A DNA stretch of 64,000 bases, from positions 11,810,482 through 11,874,481 of the forward strand of contig NC_069671.1 in assembly GCF_027244095.1 (NCBI RefSeq), read 5' to 3'. Below, in pieces: positions 1 through 12,000 of this stretch. Source of the stretch: Hemicordylus capensis (Eukaryota > Chordata > Lepidosauria > Squamata > Cordylidae). The translations under genes were made by a program, and so were the position numbers. Every line of letters begins with the position of its first letter. The stretch's first letter is position 1. Under the pieces are notes generated by a model that did not search any database, was not told where the DNA came from, and worked only from the letters and a program-made list of their open reading frames with translations.

Positions 1-1298
1 ACCGCCTGCTCGGATCGCACGGCCGTGAAAGGGAGAGGTGTAGGAGGCTTGTACCCAAGTTGGCAACCTTGAGCAAGAATCTTGGGGAGACTCGGAAAGA
101 AGAGGAAAGAGGGGTGACTAGACCGCCTAGTTTAGGGGAGCAAGGATTTTGCTATACGTTATATAGAAGTAAGATAATTGATGTTACCTTATCGTAATGA
201 AGCTTGCTGGACACTTTCAAACTTATTCAGAAAATGGGCCAGATTCCTCTTAGAAAATGCTGTCTTTGGGATTCGGCCAAACCTTTTCTGTCTGCTTTCC
301 AGGCTAGTTTTCTCTGCTTGTTCAAGACCATGTGGCTGGAAAGTCTAGGGTGGGGATCGAGATCAGTACTAGGGATGTGCAAAACAAGAATAAACTGGAG
401 ACAAGTGTTCCTTGTCTGTCCTGTGCTTTCTCCAAGGAACACAGAGTGACATAGACATTTCTTCCTCCTTCTTCCCCACAACATTTATTCTTGTGAGGTA
501 GCGCAGGCTAAGAAATAGTGACTGGCACAAACTCCCCCAATGACCTTAATGGCCAAGCAGGGATGTACACTCGAATCTCCCCAGTACAATTCGGGCAAGC
601 TGGCTTGAGTGTAAGAACGTTCCTGTTTACAGAACAATAACTTGCTAGATAATTGCTACTCTTAACAGAAATCAGGGGTCAATATGAACTGATTAGGGTT
701 GCCCCATTCCTGGGCATTTAATAGCTGCACACAACAGAACGCAGTTCACCAGGTGATGCTTCCGCGACCTCTGCTATGAAAAGCTGTGCTGTTGAATATC
801 CTGTCACAGATTGTGAGAGAAAGAGGCACTACAATGTTAAAAACCAAGGATCTGCTGCTTCCTTGAAATACAAGCTAGGAAAACACCATTGTCTTGCAAT
901 CTTTTGTTCAAAAGAGCCTTACAAACATGTGAAAAGGGAAGGTTCCTTCCACAGTATGCCTTAAATATTTGTGCGTGTATGTGTTAGAGATGACAGCCAT
1001 TCACAACACACACACACACACACACACACTTAACCTCTAAATCTAGGGGAAGGCTTGTAGATTTGAATGACAAATCTAAGGCCATCTCCCTCCCACGATG
1101 CCAAAAATGAGGACAAACTTGTCAGGGATAGGGAGTGTAGAAAGTGCAGGAGGTGCTGGTCTGAAAGAGCATCACAAGTTCTTCCAGTGACTCTTTGCTC
1201 ATGAATTCTCAGGGCCCTTGTTGATGTAATGGGCAGATTTCAAAATACCCTCCCTTAAGTTGCACAATTGGCAGCTGCCGCAGGACGGTGTCAAAGCC

Positions 1299-1745
1299 AA
1301 AGCGGAATGGGCTGGAACCAGCCCTTAAGTCAAACTGGATCCCCCAAACAGTCGGATGTATACATTACAAACCACTTGAGAATAATATTTCAGAACAGAA
1401 ACTCTCCTACCATTATACTTTTCTTCAACTCCTCTTGGCCAGAATGACTTGGAATGCCCCCTGCAACAAACAGGATCCAAAAAACAGTGGGATGCATGAC
1501 AGACACATGCAGAGACAGTAGACAATGGTTTAGGAATGAAATGGACACACTGGAAGCATTCTTAACCCAACTACAGCCAAAATCAGAACGGAAAGGGCTG
1601 GAACGGCCTCTTAACAATCCAACTGGAATTTTTAAAAACACACAAGAACAAATGGCTTGATGTGCTTGAGAACCCTGGGAGCAATATCTTGCCCACCTGC
1701 TATCATACTTTCATGAACCACGAGCCATACTAGAATGAACCAGAA
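1299..1745. repeat. Diverged direct repeat, unit about 289 bp
   Basis: The start 'gggctggaac...ttaa...caa-ctgga' at about 1309 recurs at about 1598. Later shared words (cttgagaa, caatat, ctaccattata/ctatcatactt) follow in the same order. The second unit is incomplete. Family not recognised. Confidence 0.5.
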
Positions 1746-1859
1746 CAGCATAGAACCTCTTAGAAATCGAACCGAATGTGCAAAACCAAACCAAACGCAA
1801 CAGGATTGAAGTAACGTTTTAGTACTGAAACCAGCCCAATTTTAGCAAACCCACTCTCC

Positions 1860-2135
1860 AAGACCGGAACTGTTTGTGCCCCATGGAGACCTGAAAAAAT
1901 GTCCCATGAGATCTGGTGTATGCCCCATACCATTCATACTGTTGGTAGCAGGGCAGCAGAAACATTTAGGCATGCCGGAACAGGCTGCAACAATCTCTTA
2001 ATACCCACCTCCCTTCACAGACAAGGTCTAAATGTTTCTGCTGCCCTGCTACCAACAGTATGAATGGTATGGGGCATTCCAGATCTCATGGGACATTTTC
2101 TCAGGTCTCCATGGGGCACAGACAGTTCTGGTCTT
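1860..2135. repeat. Long inverted repeat (hairpin), arms about 108 bp
   Basis: The left arm (1860-1969) reads from AAGACCGGAACTGT to AAACATTTAG and is matched by the reverse complement at 2028-2135 with few mismatches. The loop is about 58 bp. It looks like a foldback element or palindromic MITE. No coding capacity. Confidence 0.85.
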
Positions 2136-2402
2136 TTTCCCTTTTCCAAGACAGTGGACAATTACTTTGGCTATGTGTGTATCAGACACTTTGTAGGCAT
2201 ACCTCTGCATGAAGCAGTCTTTGAAAATACATTTTGCTTACCAGAGAAGCATCAGAACCCTTTCTTTTTTAATACATTTATATTGGTCACCCTTTGAGTG
2301 ATCCTTTTTATGCTTATGGCATAGTTGCATACAAACTTTGCATACATCACCCAGCAAAAGAGCATCACCCAGCAAAAGATGTTCTGGTTTATTAATATAT
2401 AA

Positions 2403-2541
2403 CAGGGCTGCTCAACTTTGGTCCTCTTGCAGATGTTGGCCTGCAATTCCAATAATCCCTGGCTATTGGCCACTGTGGCTGGGGATTATGGGAGTTGTAG
2501 TTCAAAAACAGCTGGGGGGGGGCCTAAGTTGAGCAGGCCTG
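2403..2541. mobile_element. hAT-like MITE
   Basis: Ends CAGGGCTGCTCAACTTTGG and its inverted partner CCTAAGTTGAGCAGGCCTG. Inside, the arms with 'ggctattggccactgtggctgg' style core give a near palindrome. Same family as 45904-46042. Target duplication not clear. Confidence 0.7.
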
Positions 2542-3795
2542 AAATACTATAGCCATCCGTCCGACTCCTTTAGTTGCAGGAAATGAAATAAGGTGCCACT
2601 TCCCACCACTGAGCCAGCCATACAGTGTATGCTGCTGACATTGTCTGGCCTCTCTAGTCTAAGAAGGGATCAGTTCTGCTCTGTAGCAGCCAGCAGCTAT
2701 TTCGCCACCCCTAGTAGTGGGAAGATTAGACTACAGCTATCCCTGAGCACCATACGCTCAGTGGCATTATTTAGTGGTATTAGTCAATTAGTGGTATTAG
2801 TCACTATTTAGTCCATATTGGTATTATTTAATAGTGGACACAGCGATCTCTGAAACGTCTGTCATTTAAAATGCATGTGTGTGCACTCTCACACACCTGT
2901 GCAAGGGAGAGTTGGTGAAATGGAATATGCACTAAAGTAGCAGCTCTGAACATATTTTAAAAATACTTCTGATTTATCTGCTGCCATGTATCTCACAGCT
3001 TCACCTACCTCACGGGCTTGTTGTGAGGATAAACCTACTGTAACCACGTATACCGCTCTGAGCTCATCAGAGGAAAAGCGGGATATAAATGTAAAAATAA
3101 ATAAATAAAAATGATATGAATAAAATAATGAATAAAATGGGAATAAAACGCATGAATTTATCCAGGCTTTTAATTAGATTTATAGTTTAATGTTGGGTTT
3201 TAAATTATTTTAATGTTGAAATGATTTCAATTGATTGATTTGATTTTTAAAACAATTTTTCATTGTGAACTGCCCAGAGATGCAAGTTATGGGTCGTACA
3301 GAAATATTTTAAAGAAATAATGTGGGAGACAGAGAAAAACCAGGCCATATTTTCATGAGCCAGGTTCTGAGACCAGAACTAAACCCTACTGGAGTAAAAG
3401 GGGGTTTGCTTGCGGGAAGAATGCTGAGTGGGGGAGGTTTATCTGACCCAGCAATTCCCACTGCTGATGTCCCCTCTCCCCACCGCCACAACCAAAAAGC
3501 CTGTGCGCTGAGAGACCACGGTTCCATAGCACCATGGTAATGTACACACTTTGCATGGAGAAGCCCAGCTCCTTGTATGGAAAGCCTTCATATGTCCAAC
3601 ATGTCATTCTGCCCTTAAAGGCATATAATGGCACACTGCTTTATTATTTTGTTGTAGTCATTATTGTTATGCTCCATAAGGCGCTCATGAAGGTATACCT
3701 ACCTGCCTCTCAAACACCTTGCGAGACTGAAGTAGGGAATGGTCTCAAGTTCACTGGAGAGTTTCATAGAGGAGTGAGGATTTGAACCTTGGGGA

Positions 3796-4070
3796 GGAGA
3801 GCTGGTCTTGTGGCAGCCAGCATGACTTGTCCCCTTAGCTAAGCAGGGTTTGCCCTGGCTGCATACGAATGGGAGACTAGAAGTGTGAGCACTGGAAGAT
3901 ATTCCCCTTAGGGGAAGAGCAGAAGGCTCCAAGTTCTCCAAGATAGGGCTGAGAGAAATCCCTGCCTGCAACCTTGGAGAAGCCGCTGCCAGTCTGTGAA
4001 GACAATACTGAGCTAGATGGACCAATGGTCTGACTCAGTATATGTCAGCTTCCTATGTTCCTAACCTGGG
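3796..4070 (+). repeat. SINE with 5S-rRNA-like head
   Basis: The head 'gagctggtcttgtggcagc' is followed by TTAGCTAAGCAGGG and GAATGGGAGACT, which match the A- and C-box region of 5S rRNA. The body ends 'gaccaatggtctgactcag' and 'gcttcctatgttc'. Confidence 0.75.
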
Positions 4071-4469
4071 CCTCCATGGCCCTTGTTCTATACTCTGTCT
4101 ACAACATCACACTGGCTTGGATGACAGATACCCCTTGTGCCTTCCCTTGCTGGACCAACCCATGGTTCATCAAGCTCACCGTTCCATCCAAGGCCAGCTA
4201 AGAACTCTGCTCTATTCACACAAGCTCCTTCCAGCACCTGCGATCAGAACTGGGTTGCGCTAAGATGTCATTTGGAGCCTGCCATGACATCTGGGTTTTG
4301 GAGCATGTGTAAAGAGGAGATTCAGATGAATGTGGAGGCGGGGGATTCCTTTAAGGGGCAGGGAGGGTGCCCGTACGTCCCTCAGCCTAGTGCGGTTGTG
4401 AAAGTCATACAGGCCATTACCTGGGGGTGGGCTGTCCCTGGCTGGAGTTCCTTAAGCTGAGGCTGGGCA

Positions 4470-4594
4470 GCAGCGTTCCCTCTAACCGAGAGTCCCGGAT
4501 GCTCAATACAGTTCCCAGCTGCAACGGCCTTTGTTTGGGGATTCTGGGTGTTGTAGTCAACAACATCTGGGAATCCCTGTTAGAGGGAACACTG
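4470..4594. mobile_element. hAT-like MITE, second family
   Basis: Ends CAGCGTTCCCTCTAA and TTAGAGGGAACACTG are inverted repeats. Flanking ctgggcag and ctggcagc suggest an imperfect 8-bp target duplication. Confidence 0.6.
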
Positions 4595-5393
4595 CTGGCA
4601 GCCATCTTGTGGGGGTGCTCTGGATTCCCTGCCCATTGGACTCCATGGCCTACAAGTGTGTATGTACTACTCAGCTCTGTGGCGGGCGAGAGAAACATGC
4701 AACGGAGTTCAAAATCCTCCCAGAAGGCAAAATGGAGACAGGAATTTATCAGGGCCAGATACTAGCAGATCTGGCAAACGGAGACACTCCGTGTGCATTT
4801 CCACCAAAAAAAGCCAGCAGCTCTTCCCTTGCTGCTGGCTTGATTGCACCGTTTGTGTCTGAAAACATATGCGGGGTGTGGAGAGGCAGCGTCCTCATAA
4901 CCAGGGGTCATCCCTTGGAGTGTCCTTGTTCTGAACATGGGAGGAGCAGGGACCTTGGTGCCAAATGAGGAACAGATGCCGGTGACTCCTGCGGAGAGGA
5001 ATGTGGTGGTCGTGGTGCTGTAGGAGGAGGAATGAAGCCATTGCATTCCGCTGGGCTCCGAAGGGCTGGGCCGATGCAGGAAAGAAGGATCCTCTGGGGT
5101 GCGGCTGCAGGGTGGAGGTGGCCAAGCGAGGGTCAGCGAAGGAGCAGGCATTGACACACACCCCTGGCTCATCCCTGCTTCCCCCACCCTGATGACTAGG
5201 TCTTGGGTTAGGCTCTTGTTTGTTTGAGTATAATTTGTGTTTGGCGATTCCTGCGAGCTGGGCAACAAGGCGCCTTTTAAAGTGGCTGCTCTTGCAGCGG
5301 AGACTCAACTGTCCCTCTTCATCCCTTCCAGTGGCCGGTGTCTCCCTTGCCTCTGCTTAGACTGTGAGCCTCTTTGAGACAGCAAGCCGTTGA

Positions 5394-5702
5394 AGAGCAG
5401 AGCTGGTCTTGTGGCAGCAAGCATGGCTTGTCCCCCCAGCTAAGCAGGGTCTGCCCTGGCTGCATTTGAATGGGAGACCACATGTGAGCACTGTAAGATA
5501 TTCTCCTCAGTGGATGGAGCTGCTCTGGGAAGAGCATCTAGGTTCCAAGTTCCCTCCCTGGCAGCATCTCCAAGATCGGGCTGAGAGAGATTCCTGACTG
5601 CAACCTTGGAGAAGCCGCTGCCAGTCTGTGTCGACGATACTAAGCTAGATAGACCAATGGTCTGACTCCGTATACAGCAGCTCCCTATGTTCTTATGTTC
5701 AA
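5394..5702 (+). repeat. SINE with 5S-rRNA-like head
   Basis: Same family as 3796-4070, nearly full length, ending 'ctatgttcttatgttc'. The multi-hairpin MITE begins directly after it. Confidence 0.75.
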
Positions 5703-6241
5703 GCTATTCTCACGAGCAGCAGGAACTGGGCTAAGGGAGCCCAGCCTGGTTCCTGCTGCTTGTGTGCAGAAACCTGGTTCTTGTGTGCAGAAACCTGGTT
5801 CCTGCTGCTTGTGTGCTTGTGTGCTGCTTGTGTGCTCGGTGACCAGCCCACTTCTGGAACCCGCCACTTAACCCAGGTTTGGGGTGCAAGCATGCCCCCA
5901 AATGGGTTAAATGACTGTGTGTCAGCAGTGGCTGCTTGCACACTCGGGCAGGCACACTCAGGGAGGGGGGTTCCCAGTAGTGCACCATGCATTTGCTGGG
6001 TGTGTTGCTGGGGATCTGGGAGGGCGGGGTGCCACGGGGAGGTGCTTCCCTTCACCTGACCCCGGAGCTGCGTTGCCGGGAGGTCAGTGCTTTCGGGCTT
6101 CCTTCCTGCAAAACAGGGTCACTGCCTCATGTGATTGTGAGGCTCGCTTCACTGTGTCACTCCTTTTATTGTGGCCTGGTTCACCCAGTTCAGATCTAGG
6201 TTGAAAGCTGGCAATCAGCATAAGGGTGATCATGTGAACCC
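5703..6241. mobile_element. Multi-hairpin MITE, diverged third member
   Basis: The left end GCTATTCTCACGAGC matches the ends of the copies at 28449 and 54006, and GATCATGTGAACCC at 6228 is a likely right end. It contains hairpins at 5717-5762 (AGCAGCAGGAAC arms) and about 5868-5912 (TTAACCC/GGGTTAA), plus a local tandem amplification of a cctggttcctgctgcttg unit (about 5735-5840). Confidence 0.5.
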
Positions 6242-6585
6242 ACACCAAGATTACCAATGTCGGTTTGTGTCCCAAGAGTAATTCGATTTGCTTTGATTTG
6301 CTTTGATTTGATTGATACACCACCCTTCCAAAAATGGCTCAGGGCAGTTAGATGAAGATGAAGCAGAGGTTCCTGCCTTGGCCTGGATCATGCCCATAAT
6401 AAACTGATTATGGTTTCACTGGTTTTTGCAAAGCAGCATACTTGATTCTGATAGGTACATTATCATGTATAGCTAGTCCCGCAGTCACTGTCATGAGGTG
6501 CTTTGAGACACAACTACGCAAAGGTTTAGTATTAATCCATTTGGTTTGGATCGTTAAAAAAAATGTTTCCCTCTTGGTTTCCTAG

Positions 6586-6652
6586 GAGTTCCTCTGTGAT
6601 CCAAAGTTTACTGACGAAGAGGATTTGGAAGAAAAGCTTGCAGTTTTTAAAG
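6586..6652 (+). CDS. AIF1L: AIF1L coding exon ([14 protein letters not shown]...), family exon 3
   Basis: The acceptor is ttcctag and the donor gtaccc. It encodes 22 residues up to AVFK plus one base of the next Glu codon. The exon number follows the known six-exon family structure. Confidence 0.9.
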
Positions 6653-8966
6653 GTACCCGCCCACATTGTTTCAATTTGTCCTGGGTCTAACTCAGACCTT
6701 CTCTATTTTAAATCTGTTTTCCAAGGCTACATCTCACTGTGACACCTGTAATTTTACTTTATTTTTATTTTATTTTTTTGCAGATAAAATATTTTGTATC
6801 TACTGTAGGCTGACCTGGACTCTCCTACTTCTCCATGGTCAATTATGGGGGTATCCAGCAATTTCTGTTGTAGTATTAGAATAGATCAGTTTCAGTCCTG
6901 AGGATGTGGGCAAATAGCTTGGAGCAGTGTGGTCCACCACTTGTGTTCTGTGCTCTGGTTACTCAACATGGTTGATTCCATCTTGTAGGGAGTTTATTAG
7001 CTGACACCATTAATGCCTCACTTTGAAGACAATGGTTAGACCCTTATATACCGAGTCAGACCCTTGGTCCATCTAGCTTAGCCTTCTTAAGAAACCTGTC
7101 CTGGATCGTGTGTAGTGGTTAGAGTGCTGGACTAGGACCGGGGAGACCCAGGTTCAAATCCCCATTCAGCCATGAAACTAGCTGGGTGACTCTGGGCCAG
7201 TCACTTCTCTCTCAGCCTAACCTACTTCACAGGGTTGTTGTGGAAGAGAAACTCAAGTATGTAGTACACCGCTCTGGGCTCCTTGGAGGAAGAGCGGGAT
7301 ATAAATGTAATAATAATAATAATTATTATTATTATTATAGGCCAGTCTCCAACCTTCTGTGTTTGAATAATCAAGATGGTGGAGCTCCAAGTGGTCTTGG
7401 GCAGGAGGAAACTGATTATCAAGGCCCATGGGTCAAACTGACTGTAGAGTGGGCTATGGGGTTGAGATGGCCTTGGTCAGCCGGATAGATGTCCTTTTCC
7501 AGGAAAGTGATACAAGGAGTGTGACTCTGTTGTTTCTTCTGGATCTCTCCATGGCTTTCAGTACTGACTGGCCATGATATCCTTCTGGATTTGGGGATGG
7601 GGGCGTTGCTTTGCAGTGGCCCCACTCTCAGGCAGATTTAAGATGGTGGTGTCTGTGGTGGCAGTTGATCTTTGAAACGTGAGCGGTTATATGGAGTACC
7701 TCCAGGGTTTTTAAACCACATTTAACAGTGTGGTATAGTGGTTAGAGTGTTGGATGAGGGCAAGGGAGACCCAGGTTCAAATCCTTGTTCAGCCATGAAA
7801 CTCACAGGGTGACTCTAGGCCAGTCACTTCTCTCTCAGCCTAACCTACCTCACAGGGTTGTTGTGAGGAGAAACATAACCCTGTATGCCATCCTGGGCTC
7901 CTGGAGGAAGAGCAGGATATGCATGATAAATACATTTTTAAAAACCAACCGGATGAGGTCATCGGGAGATTTGGTGCTGGGTGTTATCAGTAAGGTCTCT
8001 CTTGAAGGCCAGTAGTGTTACTGAGCCTTGGATTTCTGTGGGAAATGATAGTTTGAGCCCGGTCATTTGTGCCTCAAGTGAAGTCCTGAAGACTTCTAGG
8101 GTTTTAAAATTGTGTTCAATGAGTTTAATTCTGTAATTCTTGTTTGAATTGTTAAAATTTTGTGTTTTATTCTAAACCACCCAGAACTATCCGAGCAATA
8201 GAAAACTATAATAAACTTACTTGAGGAATTGTAGGAATTGTGCAAAAATACTCAGGTAGACCTCTTTGCTTCTCCAGCCAACATAAAGCTATGCCGATTC
8301 ATCTCATGTTTTCCAGCAAAGGAGGTAGAGGTGGTGGATGCTCTGTCAACACCCATAGCCACCTTCGCTACTATATGCATTTCCTCTGGTTCCCTTCTTG
8401 ACCAGATATCTAATGAAGCTCTGGATGACTTCTGCAACACGATATTGACTGCACTGCAATGGATATGGTGGCAAAGTAGGGTCCTTGTGGGAACTAGTCC
8501 AGAAAAAAATCCCTGCATGTGTATGTGGAATCAAGGAGGGTCTGTCCAAGATGGCCTCCCAGGATCTCCTCTGCAGATACCAAAAGCCACAACCGGCCCC
8601 GCTTGTCATGTTAATACCACTTTTACTTTAGTCAGGTAGAGTTTCCATTGACACGTGTCTAGTCAGCATTGGCAGTGTCTCACCAGGCTTTCAGGCTTCC
8701 TCTGCTCAGAGTCTTTTCCTGCCCTCTCCGGATTTGAACCTGGGACCTTCTTTGTGCAAAGCAGGCGCTCTGCCACTGAGCTATAGCCTCTCCCAAATCA
8801 CCCAATAAAATAAAAATCACAATTGTGGGTCACAACCTTGGCTGCTTCCATTTTGAGCTTTGAACTTTCTACTTTTTGAATCGGCTTTGGGCATTGGAGC
8901 TGATTGGTTGTAGCTTTTCTTAAAACCAGTATCTCTGACTCATTTCTTGCTCCCACCCATGTCCCT

Positions 8967-9020
<54 letters not shown>

Positions 9021-12000
9021 ATATCCTGGAATGCAAGGTTATTTCCCCTCTGAATCAGGTTCTCTGAAAATATTATGCAGGTGGGTCAAAGAATGGCATG
9101 GTTCCCTGTAAGGGGAACCATGGATTATTCTCTTCTACCAGTTCTCAGCCGTGTGTGTTTGTCTCAATGATTCCCAAAGTCCTACTCAGCCAGACCCAAA
9201 TACCTCCTTTGGGTCTCCAAATAATCGGTCCATTGTTCTACCCTCCTTCTCCCCCTCTGGGCACGAGATACAGAGGAGCCCCTCTGCAGAACTGCCATTT
9301 GTTTAAAAGCAGTTTGTGCCTGCCTTCGTACTAGGGTAGGATTTCACCCATTGAACATGGGATGAAAAGGATGTTTGGACCCCTAGACTAAAGTCTTGAA
9401 TGCTGGAAATTGGGTTGGAAGGGGGTGGGGGTGGGATTTCTTTCTTTAAAGGCCTGCCTTGTTCATTGCTGTGCTTTGCAAATCACATTCTCATAGAGCA
9501 GAGAAAAATATACACAGAACATAGATGGAAATAAAGTATAGAGCTTGGCTTTGCAAATAGATCAGAAGGAAAGTTGTAATTGTACCACTTCAGACTGCAG
9601 ATAGGGAAACTACACAACTAAGTTCTTCAACATATTAAAAATCCCTGCATATAGAAAGCTAGTGTGTCAGTTTTTACATAGCCATCTCCCTGGAATGCTA
9701 GTTTTCTGTTTTTAGGGATTTGGCAGCGGAGGTGAAAGGACTGGCAACATGCTCATCTTACAGTCTGTAGTGGAAAAATCCAGGAATTATTATTATGGAG
9801 AAGAGATGCCTTAAAAAACCCTAGAACCCAGCATGATGTCAGGGGCTTGGGGTTTCTTAATTCTTCATATACTCAGTCACACTTCTCTAAATTAATTAAT
9901 CTACAAACCAACTGCTCCACCCCAGTTCCAGACCCACAATTGCTTAATACAGGTTAAAGTCTCCACCCCACCTGTACACTTGAATTGAAAAAATGCAAAA
10001 AATTCACTCTGCTAAACACACTCCAGCCACCTTTGCATAGAAGAAGTAGTGCGCAAATTTCCTAGACCCCTGGAGGAGGTGGGGGTTCAACACTTACTTG
10101 GTTTTCAGGGGCCCCAACCCAGCATTTGATCCACAGAACTACCAGCAGGAGTAGTTTTGCATGCCAAAGGTCTCAAGCTCAATTCCTTGCCAGTTCCTTG
10201 AACAACATTGAGGCTGGCGTTTGACACCGAAACGTTTGTTTGTTTGTTTGTTTGTTTGTTTGTTTGTTTGTACTATGCTTTTAACAACATTTTAAACAAC
10301 ATTTTTTACAAGGTAGTATTTGTTTGTAAGTAATAAATATGAAGGTCCTAAAGACGTAATCAGGTTATCACAAAAGGCCTGTTGCTGGACATAAGGATCT
10401 ATGGATTGGGGCCCTGGAAGAGGAATTTCCTCCTAGAAAAAACAAACACACACGCACCTCGCAAGCCACATTTACCTGTTGCATTGGCACTGGCCCAGTC
10501 TAGATAGAAGTGTAGTCTCTGCTAGGGGACAGGGATCCTTATGCAAAGGGTGCCTTTCATTGAATTCAGTCATTTCAATTGGTTTCAGTCAATTCAGCCA
10601 AGCATGTGAAAGCAGCTGCTGTGTTTGGTCAGGCAAAGCCGCAGTCCAGCCTGTCGACATGGCAGCTGGCTAGAAAAAGGACATAGGGAGCTGCCATATA
10701 CCGAGACAGACCATTGGTCCATCTAGCTCAGTATTGTCTACACAGACTGGCAGCGGCTTCTCCAAGGTTGCAGGCAGGAGTCTCTCTCAGCCCTATCTTG
10801 GAGATGCTGCCAGGGAGGGAACTTGGAACCTAGATGCTCTTCTCAGAGCGGCTCCATCCCGAGGAGAATATTTTACAGTGCTCACACATATAGTCTCCCA
10901 TTCAAATGCAGATCAGGGTGGACCCTGCTTAGCTAAGGGGACAAGTCATGCTTGCATGATCCATCCAAGACGGGTTCTCCTCCCAGTCCTCCCAGAGTAC
11001 AGCACAACTAATGCCCCAAGGGGAGTCTTTGAATGGTCACTAATTGGAACTGGTGCTTGGCCTGAGGCGAGCTGTTCCTTTGCTTCTGTCCAAAGGGGTT
11101 CTTGGGATATATGCAGGCTCTTACTGCATGGCAGGGGTCAGGAGGCGTTCTTTGAGGTCTGACTGCAGAATTTGCCTGCCAGTTTCATTTGATGCCCAAC
11201 TGAGGGATCCGTCCAAATGCCAGAGTGTGCAGTAAAACTAACATTCTTCTTTATTTTTTAAAGCTACATTTTTAAATTAACAAAAATCTACCCAAAAAAC
11301 CCTCTGTCAATTCCCCCACATTTTTCAAATTAGTTTTCCAGTTATTGAACCTAGAAAGCAATACTTGGTGGCATATGTCTAGAATTGGAGAGAAAGGCTC
11401 CAGTTGGGCATAGTCCCCATTGAGCTCGGTGGGACTTAACTTTTGAAGGTCATTCTAGGTGGAACCCAGTAGACCTGTGATTAGGATCTCATGTAATTTG
11501 ATTTTTAAAAAAACAAAAACTAATTAAGCAGCCTGTGGGGCTGCTTGATTTGGGGAAGCAATGTTCTGGAAAAGAGTGTTTAAGCTTTTCTCTGATCAAG
11601 TTATTCTCTCCTGAAAGAACTCTTGACTTGGCAGGTGGGGGTGGCTGGTATCCTCCAGCCTCTGGGAATCATATTTGGCCATGTTTCTGGTTCAGAAATA
11701 TCAGCAGGCATTTCAAACATATATCTGGATCTGGGCTAGCTTGGATGCAATTACATCTCATCTTATCATCATTGGATCGTCTCTCTTGTGAGCTATGCCA
11801 CCTGTCTCATGGGGTGCTGTAGCCTCATGGCTTCAGGATGGGGCATGGTGGGGTAGCCCATGAATGATACCATGATATGGGGAATTGTATCCCAGCCTTG
11901 CCTGCCAGTCTGTGCAAGGTGGGAGTCTGGATCCTCCTAACAGCCAACTATGGCTTGTCTTTTCCAGAAAAGTACATGGAGTTTGACCTGAATAACCAAG

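Larger units (their letters stand above)
1..6585 (+). other. AIF1L: AIF1L upstream intron (5' part of gene outside the window)
   Basis: This stretch lies before the first AIF1L exon I can recognise. I looked for the upstream coding exons (the family begins with a short MSGELSN-type exon, then one encoding GGKAFGLLKARQ) and saw neither, so they are probably left of the window. What I can see is repeats: a CA run at about 1002-1029, a diverged direct repeat at 1299-1745, a long hairpin at 1860-2135, several MITEs and two 5S-headed SINEs. That this is one intron is inferred from the family's exon order. Confidence 0.55.
6653..11967 (+). other. AIF1L: AIF1L intron, repeat-filled
   Basis: No coding exon is visible here. 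It holds SINEs (7103-7340, 7728-7950, 8695-8800, 10685-10985), a LINE 3' end (8110-8225), a compound GT/GA microsatellite (about 8968-9021) and a TTTG run (about 10231-10270). I see nothing recognisable in 9030-10220 or 11000-11960. Confidence 0.7.

Noticed and set aside
3699-4025. Frames over SINEs (also 10734-11162, 45340-45621, 55621-56016) as small genes
   Set aside because: They translate repeat bodies, and the same peptides recur at each SINE copy.
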